Of a stretch of DNA of 64,000 nt, positions 7,377 to 16,504 are shown one piece after another (position 1 is the first letter of the stretch; each line of letters starts with the position of its first letter). This DNA comes from Yamadazyma tenuis (lineage: Eukaryota; Ascomycota; Pichiomycetes; Serinales; Debaryomycetaceae). The DNA is taken from NCBI RefSeq assembly GCF_029203305.1, contig NC_089461.1, forward strand, positions 372,001 through 436,000, written 5' to 3'. The position numbers and the translations under genes were made by a program. A model generated the notes under the pieces. The model was not told the origin of the DNA, did not search any database, and worked only from the letters and a program-made list of their open reading frames with translations.

Positions 7377-9923
7377 ATGAGTGCCTTCGACTACGATGGT
7401 TACAACAATGACTTTTTTGACTTTGACAACACCGATTCCCTCTTGACCAGTTTATCGGGACCCGCCTCAAATGACTCCAACTCCAATAACATCCAGTCCC
7501 TCAGCCCGGACAGCATGAGCGGCGACGACTGGGCCACAAATAAGTGGTACGCTAACCAGCCGACCAACAACTTCTCCAGCAACAACTCTAGTCATAACTC
7601 CACCAATGACTACTCCAGCGACCCCAGTTATAACAACACCAATGCCAACATAATTGCCCAGACGGTCAACCCCAACCTTGGAGAGTTCGACAACTCATAC
7701 CAACAGACGCTTTTTGACGACTTCAACAACAACTACTCCGATGCCATGCACTCATCGGGGTCATCTCAGAATGACTCTTCAGGATTGACTCCCTTGAGTC
7801 AACAGTATTCTTCAGCCCAAACATCGCCCGAAAATATCGCCAAGGCCGAGAGCGATGACGACTTCCCCAAGAAGGGTGCCAGGACCCAGGGTAATGGTGA
7901 GCGCAAGACCAGTGGGGTCAAAATAAATGCAAAGTCCAATGGCGGTCGCGTCAAAAGAGACAAGGCTTCCCACAACGTCATTGAAAAAAAGTACAGAACC
8001 AATATCAACACCAAGATCTTGATGTTACGGGATGCTGTGCCTTCGTTGAGAATCGCTTCCGGTGTGCCTGGTGTCAGTGTAGCCGATTTGGAAGGGTTGA
8101 CTCCTGCTGCCAAATTAAATAAGGCCAGTGTGTTGACCAAGGCCACCGAGTACATCCAGCACTTGGAGAAGAAAAACGAGATGTTGAGGCAGCAGAATCT
8201 GCATTTACAGCGGTTGATCCAGCAAGCAAACTTGAATGCCAATAGCTTGCAAGTTGCCCCTGTACCGAACCGGATCCAACCAACAGCCCGACCACAACCC
8301 ATGTCCCAGATGTCGTCTTCCAACGAGTACACTGACAACCTGGTTTACAACAACTCTCAAAACTATTCAATTCCTCCACAGGAGAACAAGCCCAACAAGT
8401 ACTTTTTGGGCGGAATGGCTGCTGTGATGGGAACATCCTTGCTCGGTGGGCCCGACTCTGATTTCAGAGGCTTGTCGGCAATTCCGTTCATGCCTATGTC
8501 TTTTGCTCATCCTCCAGGAGCGGTGGCCCAATTATGGTATTTGTCCAAATTGTTGTTCTTCTTGGGCTGCCTTGCCAGTTGGGTGCTTCCGAACCTCTTT
8601 AGCTTGGACTTATCGAGTGCTTCCAAAGAGAAGAAGGTGTCGGGATCGTTGGTTAAGTCCTGGATCTTGGTCAGCCTTGGCCTTCAGTTACCATCAGTAA
8701 TAGACGAGGGCAAAAAGGCGTCGATAATACAAAAATTATTGGGTCATGCTCAGTATGAATGGACGACGTTGATCGGGGACTACATTTATTTGTCTTCGTG
8801 TGAAAGTACGTTTGAAACTTGTTTCTTAAACTTGTTGATTGGCAGTTTGCTTCTTCAGAAGATGCCTGCGTTGACCAAAGTATTAGAGCTTGGAATGAAT
8901 CTCAGGTTTTCGCTCTTGTTGAATTTGGACTACAAGGGCACGGACAAGTCATTGGTGGGGCTCAATAAGCTTGTCAAGGATTTGGATGGGATCTGCTTGT
9001 TCAAGAATGAATCTATGATCACCAGACTTAGTAACTTGAGAGACCATTTGCCTATTAACGCCGGCATTGAAAGGGGTACCAGTTTGTTGAAGTTTGTGGA
9101 GGTTTACAAGCAAAACGGAGACAACTTGTACAAGTTGGTTTTGTCGTGGAGAGTATTACAGATTGTGGACGAATTGAACACCTTGTACTTGGAGAATTCA
9201 TTAATTGAAGACGACGAGGAGCAATTTTGCCAAAATAACAAGCTCTTTAAGGATGTGAATTTGATTGGTGAATTATTGGAAGCCGGATCTACTGATGTCG
9301 AATTGAGCAGCTACTTGACGCTTTTCAAGGCATCCTTGTTGCCCAAAGAGAATACCCAGAAGTTGATGACATCCATCAAGAGCAAGGTCAACGGAGCGTT
9401 GGACCAATTCAATTTGAGTTTGAATGGACTTGAGTTGACTGACGATGAGGAAATCAGTGACGACGAAGATGAAGAGAGCGAACGTCAAGGTTCTGAAACC
9501 AACCAACCCACCGAGGTCAATAGGTTCAAAGACCAGACAAAGCTTATTAATAGCTTAGGTGTGGTAAGTGAAGAAGAGTTGATAATATTGACGTGTGGGC
9601 TTATTCAGACCTACTACAGTCACGGCAAAAGGGCTGAAGCAGCGCAATTCTTGAAGCACTTGAAGTTTAAATCTGATAAGGTTCCGCTTTCAGTGTTAGC
9701 ATTTACGTCCATATACCAGGTAGTTTCATTGCTTGTAAAGGAGGAGACAATTTCACAAGAGCCAGATAATGGCGTGATTTTGGATCAGGCAGTGAGAGTA
9801 GCCAGATTATGGTTGAATGATAACGACGTAATGACTAAGGAATTAAGGGCTAAGATAGCAGATGTGATTGTGGCCAAGGGTAAGCTTCTCAATGGGTGTG
9901 ATGACCAAGTCAGTGATCAATAG
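7377..9923 (+). CDS. CPH2: SREBP-family bHLH transcription factor with membrane segments (Cph2-like)
   Basis: 848 residues. An Asn/Ser-rich activation-type N-terminus is followed by a basic helix-loop-helix at about residues 193-265. The sequence HNVIEKKYR has Tyr206 where most bHLH proteins carry Arg, the hallmark of SREBPs, and the loop between the helices is long, as in fungal members. A leucine-zipper-like helix follows. Hydrophobic segments at about residues 385-411 and 424-440 are candidate membrane spans, followed by a long C-terminal domain with an acidic patch (about residues 685-705). Size and layout resemble Candida albicans Cph2 rather than the shorter Hms1 or Tye7. In fungi with Sre1, the N-terminal part is released by Dsc-dependent cleavage; whether that happens here is inference. 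It lies directly downstream of TUL1. Confidence 0.88.
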   Translation: MSAFDYDGYNNDFFDFDNTDSLLTSLSGPASNDSNSNNIQSLSPDSMSGDDWATNKWYANQPTNNFSSNNSSHNSTNDYSSDPSYNNTNANIIAQTVNPNLGEFDNSYQQTLFDDFNNNYSDAMHSSGSSQNDSSGLTPLSQQYSSAQTSPENIAKAESDDDFPKKGARTQGNGERKTSGVKINAKSNGGRVKRDKASHNVIEKKYRTNINTKILMLRDAVPSLRIASGVPGVSVADLEGLTPAAKLNKASVLTKATEYIQHLEKKNEMLRQQNLHLQRLIQQANLNANSLQVAPVPNRIQPTARPQPMSQMSSSNEYTDNLVYNNSQNYSIPPQENKPNKYFLGGMAAVMGTSLLGGPDSDFRGLSAIPFMPMSFAHPPGAVAQLWYLSKLLFFLGCLASWVLPNLFSLDLSSASKEKKVSGSLVKSWILVSLGLQLPSVIDEGKKASIIQKLLGHAQYEWTTLIGDYIYLSSCESTFETCFLNLLIGSLLLQKMPALTKVLELGMNLRFSLLLNLDYKGTDKSLVGLNKLVKDLDGICLFKNESMITRLSNLRDHLPINAGIERGTSLLKFVEVYKQNGDNLYKLVLSWRVLQIVDELNTLYLENSLIEDDEEQFCQNNKLFKDVNLIGELLEAGSTDVELSSYLTLFKASLLPKENTQKLMTSIKSKVNGALDQFNLSLNGLELTDDEEISDDEDEESERQGSETNQPTEVNRFKDQTKLINSLGVVSEEELIILTCGLIQTYYSHGKRAEAAQFLKHLKFKSDKVPLSVLAFTSIYQVVSLLVKEETISQEPDNGVILDQAVRVARLWLNDNDVMTKELRAKIADVIVAKGKLLNGCDDQVSDQ

Positions 9924-10894
9924 TGTGATGGTATTTTTAATGTAAGAAATTTTCCTATAAAAGATTTTGGTAGATAATTTCAGTCCTAAATCTAGTAATG
10001 TAATGTTAATTCCAATTTAAATTCACTACCATCTGTATTTCCACTTCTAAATTTTATAGTAACCATCTCTAATACCGCTTTTGGAGTTTCATCCTTCTCG
10101 TTCTACGTACTCCTATTTTTTAATATTTTTAATGCAATGCTAAAAATTCTAAAAAATCTAAAAGCTGGGACTAAAAGGTATTTATTTTTAGGGTAAGGTT
10201 TGGATTTCAGATTAAAGGCTGAAACTCTGGGAACAATGATGTCAAATTGGCAACACAGGCAAGAGAATTGTAAAACAATCGGAGAGAATTCTTCAACTCA
10301 AGCCTAATGCATGCATCTTTAAGACAATAAAGCTGCGCGACGGAATGTGAGCTTTGCGCAGGAGCTTGTGTTTACCTGAAACTCGCACCAGGCCGTTCCC
10401 CTCGGTTTAACTAGTTCCCCTGGTCGAAGCCTCAAAACTATGGAATGCAGTCACGATCGGTGGTATATTTTGGCGGGTGCAGTTACGGATCTCCTTAAAC
10501 TTTACTTCTTCCAGACCCGTGTTGGTGGATGTGAAATTAAACCTGATGCTCATGTGGAACCTAAGAATAACAATGCACGGTGGGGGGTGCGGGGCGAGCC
10601 GATACAGGAGACAAGTCGGTAACCCACGAGTAAGAGTCCGGATGATTATCCGAGGGTAGGGGGCTGATGTAGGTTGCACTCGGGCATTGGACTTCACCCG
10701 GTACTACATGCCATCCACCATTTGACTCTGCTCGCCGAAAATTTCGTTAATAATTAAAGGTTACATCGGTTATAATCAGATCATTAAGGACAGGGCTGTT
10801 GTATTAGATTCAGAGAAACTAGTTAAATGCAACCAAGGGCTATGCACGGCGGCCAGTTTTAGTCGTAAAACTTATAATCGGCCCCCATCAAGAT

Positions 10895-10913
10895 TCGCCG
10901 GGAGGCCCGGCGA
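10895..10913. promoter_or_regulatory. GC-rich inverted repeat, candidate regulator site
   Basis: TCGCCGGG-AGG-CCCGGCGA: eight perfectly paired bases on each side of a 3-base spacer, in otherwise AT-rich intergenic DNA. CGG and CCG triplets are half-sites of fungal Zn2Cys6 factors, so a protein-binding site is possible. An RNA hairpin is an alternative. Confidence 0.4.
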
Positions 10914-11357
10914 CTTTACCTTTTGGTGGTGGAACTTCACTTGCATAAAACCGCACCACATTTATTTTTCTCATTATTCAACGCATGCAGTGTAAATTTC
11001 ACAGACCCTGGGATAGGCGCAAGCTAACAGTCGTCAGAGTTGACAGACATCAACACTAGATCCCAACACTAAAACCTGAGGGCCAATTCCGACGCCAACC
11101 ACCATCCACACAGCAAGTCCCGTTCTAAAAACTTTATCGGTGGCAGCATCATCATCATCAGATCCCTCCTATTTACATTTCATTTAAGCCGGCCTGCACC
11201 GCGTTGCACAGCGATAAAAAGAAATGGCCAGCGACAGCTTTTTCTGCACTGTGCGTAAGTCACTAAAGCTACTAAATGGGGAACTGAAAGAACAAAGTTG
11301 CAGCCACTTTCTTTGCACAATTCAATTTTAATTCGCTAGCGGCATTATTTACACTGT

Positions 11358-11365
11358 TATAAATA
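11358..11365 (+). promoter_or_regulatory. Consensus TATA box (TATAAATA)
   Basis: Exact TATAAATA about 100 bp before the ATG of the Gcr1-like gene, in the position expected for a yeast core promoter. Confidence 0.6.
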
Positions 11366-11458
11366 CAACTGACATTTTCCATGTTATGACCAGCAATAAT
11401 TGGACGCAAACTAGTACCAACAAATTGTCTTGACTAGCTGGCCACCAAATCCAGATAT

Positions 11459-13411
11459 ATGGCACATAAAACCGCGGTACTGTCCCTAACTCTCACGTCC
11501 ATACCACCCCCAAACACCCAAACACCCAAACAATCAAACAGTCAAACTATCGACAATTCCAATCTCATGACCTCCAGTGAAACCAGCACCAGCTCCATCG
11601 ACGACCATAATATCGATCACTATCACCAGGTAGTCCATACACTCCTTCATGGTACCACCTTCCCAATGGAACCTCATTTGGGGTTTCGAACTCTCACTGA
11701 CTTGAGCCTAACCCATAATCTCTGTCTTCGCAACACCCAGAAAAGAGACATTAAAGTATCCGACCTTTCAATCTTCCCCCTCAAGCAGCGTAGCCCTACT
11801 CCGGCAGTGGCACTAGTTATCCGCAGTGCATCTCCCGACACCAACACATTGTTCTACGGCTGCATCCGTGCTAAAAAAGTCGAAACCTGCCTTCATGCAG
11901 CATTGGGGATTTACTTATTCTCCCGGCTTCATATCCCGAATTCCCTGGGAGTTTACGAAATTAGTCCTGACACCCAAACCCGTCATGATACTAATACCTT
12001 CAATGACAGCCGTTTGTTGGTGGGACCTACCTCCAAATCTATGAGCTATCGGCAACAACATCTGTCTGCCATGAAAGCTCTTGAAATGGCCCATATAGAC
12101 GACATGCATCTAAACGTGTCTAAGCTCGCTAGTGTCCACTCCCCCCATCTCACACCGACACAGAGGCCGTGCTCGTCTCAGATCGACAACCATCCAGAGC
12201 CGACTCTCTACCAGTACGCGGGATTCGAGAATATTGAGAGCTACAAGATAGACAGAGATATGCTTGAACCACCCGAGGAATTACTTCGGCAAATTTTCCC
12301 GTTCATCAACGACGAGCATTTTGACATGTTTGATATCTTCACCATTCGCCTTAAGAACGTATTGGGGATGTTACGGCGGAGTTTGGTACAGGATATGGTG
12401 GTGCTTAAGCGGGAATATCCCACCAATGCCATTTGCGAGCACCCGGTGTTCAATTCGGATTTGTTCAACCGGTTTGCATCCGATTTGGAAGCGGCTATGA
12501 GTGGTGGTAGTAGTAGTGTACATCTGTCACCGGCAGATGGGTCTGATTTGGACCTGATTCTCAGGCTCCAGCAGAAAAATCTGGTTGAAATCGCCAGGCT
12601 TAGGCTGCAGGTCGACACCTTTATTACTCGGCAGGCCGATCTTTATAAAGACCTCCATGCTCTCATCGATCAACAGACACGGATGTCACCTCATGCATAT
12701 AATGACACCCCTTCCAGTAGTACTACATCACCTGCTAGTGCCATGAGTGCCATTGCTAAACCTGAGCACCAGTTTTTCTCGTTTATCAACAACGCAAATG
12801 TCTACAATAATGACTATCAACAACCACCACCGTTGGCAGCACCCACCATGATGGGCCTGCCACATGATTTCCGGGTCCCACCACCTCATCATGGTCTTAC
12901 TTTACCTATGCAAATGCATACCCCCGTGAGTGCTCATATACATCCCCAGTTTATGAACCCCCTGGGACATGCCATGGTCCACCACCAGAGACCACCACCA
13001 CCACCTACCATGACCCATACAGGACCGGTGCCAGTTCCAGTGCCAGTCCATGTGGTGCTGGATGATCGCATGTCCCCGCGCTCCCACACCATCAGCAGAC
13101 GACTCTCCCGCCAGGCAGCCAATATTTATGAGATGTGGGATGACTTCAAAAGCTTGGAAAAAGAGCTTGAGGACAATGACGTGTCTGTCACCGAATGGTT
13201 GAAGCTCCATGGCAGCTCGGAACGCCAATTTCGTCATACTCGCCAGAAGATTATTCGGTTTATTGAAGAAGAGGCCAAGCTCACCCATACCCTGGTGGAA
13301 ACCGTCAAGGATAAACTCCACCGCAAGATGAGGAATCGAGTAAAGCCCTGGACGCTAGATGAAATTCAGCGGATGCTTACGTCGGGAAAACGGATCAATT
13401 TGGACGACTGA
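11459..13411 (+). CDS. Gcr1/Ndc10-II-type DNA-binding protein (recombinase-derived architecture)
   Basis: 650 residues. Residues about 75-210 match the fungal Ndc10 domain II (Cbf2-type) pattern: KVSDLSIFPL, then FYGCIRAKKVETC, then ALGIYLFSRLHIP, then PTSKSMSYRQQH. This is followed by the PPEELLRQIFPFI segment usual in the Gcr1 group. Residues about 556-606 form a GCR1_C Myb-like DNA-binding domain (WDDFKSLEKEL, then VTEWLKLHGSSERQF). The middle is Pro/His/Met-rich and probably disordered. Proteins with this pair of domains include glycolytic-gene activators such as Gcr1 and the tyrosine-recombinase proteins of Crypton transposons. I see no intact R-H-R-Y catalytic set, so a regulator is more likely than an active recombinase. 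An alternative start is M37 (11567). Confidence 0.8.
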   Translation: MAHKTAVLSLTLTSIPPPNTQTPKQSNSQTIDNSNLMTSSETSTSSIDDHNIDHYHQVVHTLLHGTTFPMEPHLGFRTLTDLSLTHNLCLRNTQKRDIKVSDLSIFPLKQRSPTPAVALVIRSASPDTNTLFYGCIRAKKVETCLHAALGIYLFSRLHIPNSLGVYEISPDTQTRHDTNTFNDSRLLVGPTSKSMSYRQQHLSAMKALEMAHIDDMHLNVSKLASVHSPHLTPTQRPCSSQIDNHPEPTLYQYAGFENIESYKIDRDMLEPPEELLRQIFPFINDEHFDMFDIFTIRLKNVLGMLRRSLVQDMVVLKREYPTNAICEHPVFNSDLFNRFASDLEAAMSGGSSSVHLSPADGSDLDLILRLQQKNLVEIARLRLQVDTFITRQADLYKDLHALIDQQTRMSPHAYNDTPSSSTTSPASAMSAIAKPEHQFFSFINNANVYNNDYQQPPPLAAPTMMGLPHDFRVPPPHHGLTLPMQMHTPVSAHIHPQFMNPLGHAMVHHQRPPPPPTMTHTGPVPVPVPVHVVLDDRMSPRSHTISRRLSRQAANIYEMWDDFKSLEKELEDNDVSVTEWLKLHGSSERQFRHTRQKIIRFIEEEAKLTHTLVETVKDKLHRKMRNRVKPWTLDEIQRMLTSGKRINLDD

Positions 13412-13558
13412 TGATTATACTACACTGGATGTAATATATATAGTAGAAATAGACACCTAAAGAACCAAGACTTTTGGGGCGAATCACCCAGACATTTTAT
13501 AGTGGAAATATGGAATGAAACTAACCCTTAAATTTCATCTGAATTTGTGGCATTGGCA

Positions 13559-16342
13559 TTACATAAGGCTATCCAATGCAAACGGCTCGTATGCATATCC
13601 CTCTCCTTCGAAAAATTTGGACATCGCTTCCACCCAGTGTAACCTCAACGAGTGTAACATGGCTGAGGTTCCTTCCATAAGCACCAAGATACATACCGTC
13701 AACACAAACCAGAACCCAAAGAGAAACACCGTCATCACCACCCCTATTCCTCCCGTCATCAGAAAGGCCTTGCTGATGGTCATGGACCACAACACCGACG
13801 ATAACTGTGCATGTGCCAACGACAACGCCCAGAGTCTCAAGTATGACGCCGTGTGACTCACACAGTTTAAACAAAACTCAATCGTGTGGATCACCTGGTG
13901 GATCACGACGTCTCCCAAATCAAAATGCTCGCCGTCGTCTCCGTGAGCCGCAGCATTGTTGTATAACGGCTCAATGTCGTTAGGGAACCGGTAATTGTCG
14001 CCAAAGACATCCACGTCCTCGGGGTCATGGTTGAGGTCGTCATCATCGGCATCGAGCTCAAAAGAAAGGGCTGCTGCTTCTTCTTGGAGTTGTATGGTGT
14101 GCAATTCTTGCGAATGCAAGTCTTTGTATCCCAATTCCACGGCATTTTTATTCTGGTTTCTCAAAGTAAGAGGCTTGTATAATAACAACCAAGGCACGCA
14201 CACTAATGCAATCAACACCAACACCACCTGTACAAATGCCTGGCCCGGATAGAGTTGATCTTCGATTTTGCCAGGTGCCAAAAACATATTGATCAACATG
14301 TTCAACAACCCTGGAGGAGGCTTGTCGATTTTGATCCAGTCAACACTCCATTTATATATAATGGCCAAACTGAGGTATCCAAAGATACTCTGCATAAAGA
14401 GGACTCCTGGTATGAAGTTCCCGATAATGTCGACCTTGGACTTGAAAAACCGGTAGTTAACCAAGCTGAAGAATAGCGAATAGTTCATGTGGATAAATCC
14501 CATGAGTACCGAAAGCTTCATTTTATAAGAATTGGTGAATAAAAGATTGTTGTCGGTCCCGTGCCAACTCCAATCCAAGCCAAATGGGTAGACATAACCC
14601 GATACTCTCGAAGCTGAAAGAGTGATAGCTCCATCTTTACTGTAATCGTAGTTTTTGGGAAATTCGAATTTCCAACCGGGCTTGAAAAGGGTCATAGACT
14701 TGGAGAAGATGTCATTATAAAGAAACCCGGTATACACCGAGAACAATCCCATGAGTAACAACACGTATCTGCCACTGAAGGCCATATCAAATACCTCGTC
14801 TTTGTTTCTCATGTCTCCAAACCTCTTCTCGTTCTTCACAAGGTACAACGCTATCAACGCGAGAATGATCCCATGGCCAATATCTCCAAACATAATGGCA
14901 AACATGAACGGGAACGTGATGACGGTAGCTAAACTGGGATTTACTTCCTGATAGGTGGCTACCCCATACGCATCGACAATCAGCTGGAACGCCAGGGTGA
15001 ACTTGTTGGTCTTATGATACGTGGGAGGAGTTCTATTAGTGGCCAACTCGTTCACCACCGCCACCAACTGGTTGTACTGGTCGTCATCGCTATCTAAACT
15101 CTGTACATCGTTGACGGTGTCATCAATGGCAAAGAGTGTATTGGCCACCGTTGGCGCCACCGTTTCGCCATTCTCGAGAGAAATCTCTTCCTGCGACCCA
15201 AGAATTGCACCCGAACTCTGCATCTTGGATCGGATCAAGCTTCGCAAGGTGGTGCGGACCTTTTGAAACTCAGCTCGAGGAATCCACCCTTCACCCACCA
15301 AGCACCTTCGGGTTCCATCCATGTCAAACTTGTTCAAGGTGTTGTAAATATTCCTCTCTCGTCTGATACAGTACACCCAGTCGGTGAAGGATTCCTGTAG
15401 AATCATCAACTCGGCAATAAGATGGTTCTTGGTACTGGCCACCACCGTGTCCAAGTCCTGGACTTTTTCATTGAGCTCGTCAAGCGTCGCCAACCGAGCT
15501 TCGGTGGTGCCATACACATTATCGTACAAGGTTCCGTCCAACGATTGGACGATCCGCTTGACCTTCTGCTTGAGCATGTCTCCATGGAGGTAAATTAAAA
15601 ACACATTGACCTCCTCATCAGCATCAATAGGAGCATCGTAAAAGTACAAGTTACCACGCAAGGCTCTCCAAAGAATCTGCCGCAAAAGAGGCACCTTTTC
15701 CCGGCTTATAGCACCGGCAATGGCGTTGAATGAGTCGTTAATTTCGGCCGTCTCCAACCCCAACTCAAGCAGAGGCTCACGGTGGTTCAACAATGCCACG
15801 TTATCACTGTCGCCATCCAAAGAGCCTCGCAACTGTCCGTCGTTGTCATTCACTATCAACGCCGTGTTCTGGAACTCGTTGACAACGGTTAATACGTGCC
15901 GATTTTGCAATAACCGCAGTCTTTGGCTGCTTAAATGGTTATATGCGTCGTCTAGGTGTTTGATCCGCTCGTAGAAGTCGGCGACCTTGGTGGCCAAGTC
16001 GTCCATCTCCGAGAGCGACAGGAACGGCGCCGTGTCGGCCTGGAGGTTTTGATATATGTATCCTTTAATGGTGTGATGTTTGGTCATGGTGGTCTCGAGA
16101 AACGTCAATTGGGACTCGATGACATCGATACCTCGAAGCTCGTTGAGGAAAGTACGTTGGAACGGCGTGAGCTTGGAGTTCAAGTCCCGAAAATGGACAT
16201 TTCCAAGTCGCCCCAAAGCATAAACCACATCTCGGGCCAACTCGTTGGTGACGTAGAATTGGACAAGGGACATCGGCGCCGAACGGAAAATCGCCTCTTC
16301 ATTCATGGGGTCACTTGTGCTACTCAATCGAATCGGCAGCAT
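13559..16342 (-). CDS. VPH1: V-type ATPase V0 subunit a (Vph1-like)
   Basis: 927 residues, somewhat longer than yeast Vph1. The cytosolic N-terminal half begins with the family signature EEAIFRSA and VQFY; FRDLNSK and FQRTF follow. Homologues start right at this point, so M13 (ATG at 16306) is probably the real initiator. The C-terminal half has about eight membrane spans, including LPPTYHKTNKFT and the proton-path helix SYLRLWALSLAHAQLS with the essential Arg. An acidic, His-containing cytosolic loop near residues 760-815 is longer than usual. Subunit a forms the proton half-channels and directs the pump to vacuole (Vph1) or Golgi/endosome (Stv1). The N-terminus looks more like Vph1, but Stv1 is not excluded. 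It is divergent from HRD3 across a 162-bp shared promoter. Confidence 0.93.
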   Translation of the reverse strand: MLPIRLSSTSDPMNEEAIFRSAPMSLVQFYVTNELARDVVYALGRLGNVHFRDLNSKLTPFQRTFLNELRGIDVIESQLTFLETTMTKHHTIKGYIYQNLQADTAPFLSLSEMDDLATKVADFYERIKHLDDAYNHLSSQRLRLLQNRHVLTVVNEFQNTALIVNDNDGQLRGSLDGDSDNVALLNHREPLLELGLETAEINDSFNAIAGAISREKVPLLRQILWRALRGNLYFYDAPIDADEEVNVFLIYLHGDMLKQKVKRIVQSLDGTLYDNVYGTTEARLATLDELNEKVQDLDTVVASTKNHLIAELMILQESFTDWVYCIRRERNIYNTLNKFDMDGTRRCLVGEGWIPRAEFQKVRTTLRSLIRSKMQSSGAILGSQEEISLENGETVAPTVANTLFAIDDTVNDVQSLDSDDDQYNQLVAVVNELATNRTPPTYHKTNKFTLAFQLIVDAYGVATYQEVNPSLATVITFPFMFAIMFGDIGHGIILALIALYLVKNEKRFGDMRNKDEVFDMAFSGRYVLLLMGLFSVYTGFLYNDIFSKSMTLFKPGWKFEFPKNYDYSKDGAITLSASRVSGYVYPFGLDWSWHGTDNNLLFTNSYKMKLSVLMGFIHMNYSLFFSLVNYRFFKSKVDIIGNFIPGVLFMQSIFGYLSLAIIYKWSVDWIKIDKPPPGLLNMLINMFLAPGKIEDQLYPGQAFVQVVLVLIALVCVPWLLLYKPLTLRNQNKNAVELGYKDLHSQELHTIQLQEEAAALSFELDADDDDLNHDPEDVDVFGDNYRFPNDIEPLYNNAAAHGDDGEHFDLGDVVIHQVIHTIEFCLNCVSHTASYLRLWALSLAHAQLSSVLWSMTISKAFLMTGGIGVVMTVFLFGFWFVLTVCILVLMEGTSAMLHSLRLHWVEAMSKFFEGEGYAYEPFALDSLM

Positions 16343-16504
16343 TGTTCCCTGGGATTTTCTGAATGTTTAAGTGGTGGATTCAGTCGAATCAATCGATTAC
16401 TTTTCAGGTGTTTAGTACTTGCCCCTAAACATTTGGATCGCGACTTTGCCAGTTTTTCAGTTGCACCGCACCGCACTGGTTTACACGTAACCGAATTAGC
16501 ATAT

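Larger units (their letters stand above)
9924..11458. other. Long gene-free interval upstream of the Gcr1-like gene
   Basis: About 1.5 kb with no supportable protein or tRNA gene. Open frames of up to 96 codons near 10.4-10.7 kb look like chance. Two GC-rich perfect inverted repeats stand out: CGGAT-GATT-ATCCG (10639-10652) and an 8-bp arm hairpin with a 3-base loop (10895-10913). Length and motifs suggest a large regulatory region for the gene at 11459, or an unannotated noncoding RNA. Confidence 0.5.

Noticed and set aside
10407..10697. Short open frames upstream of the Gcr1-like gene
   Set aside because: Composition follows local GC content; no domain.
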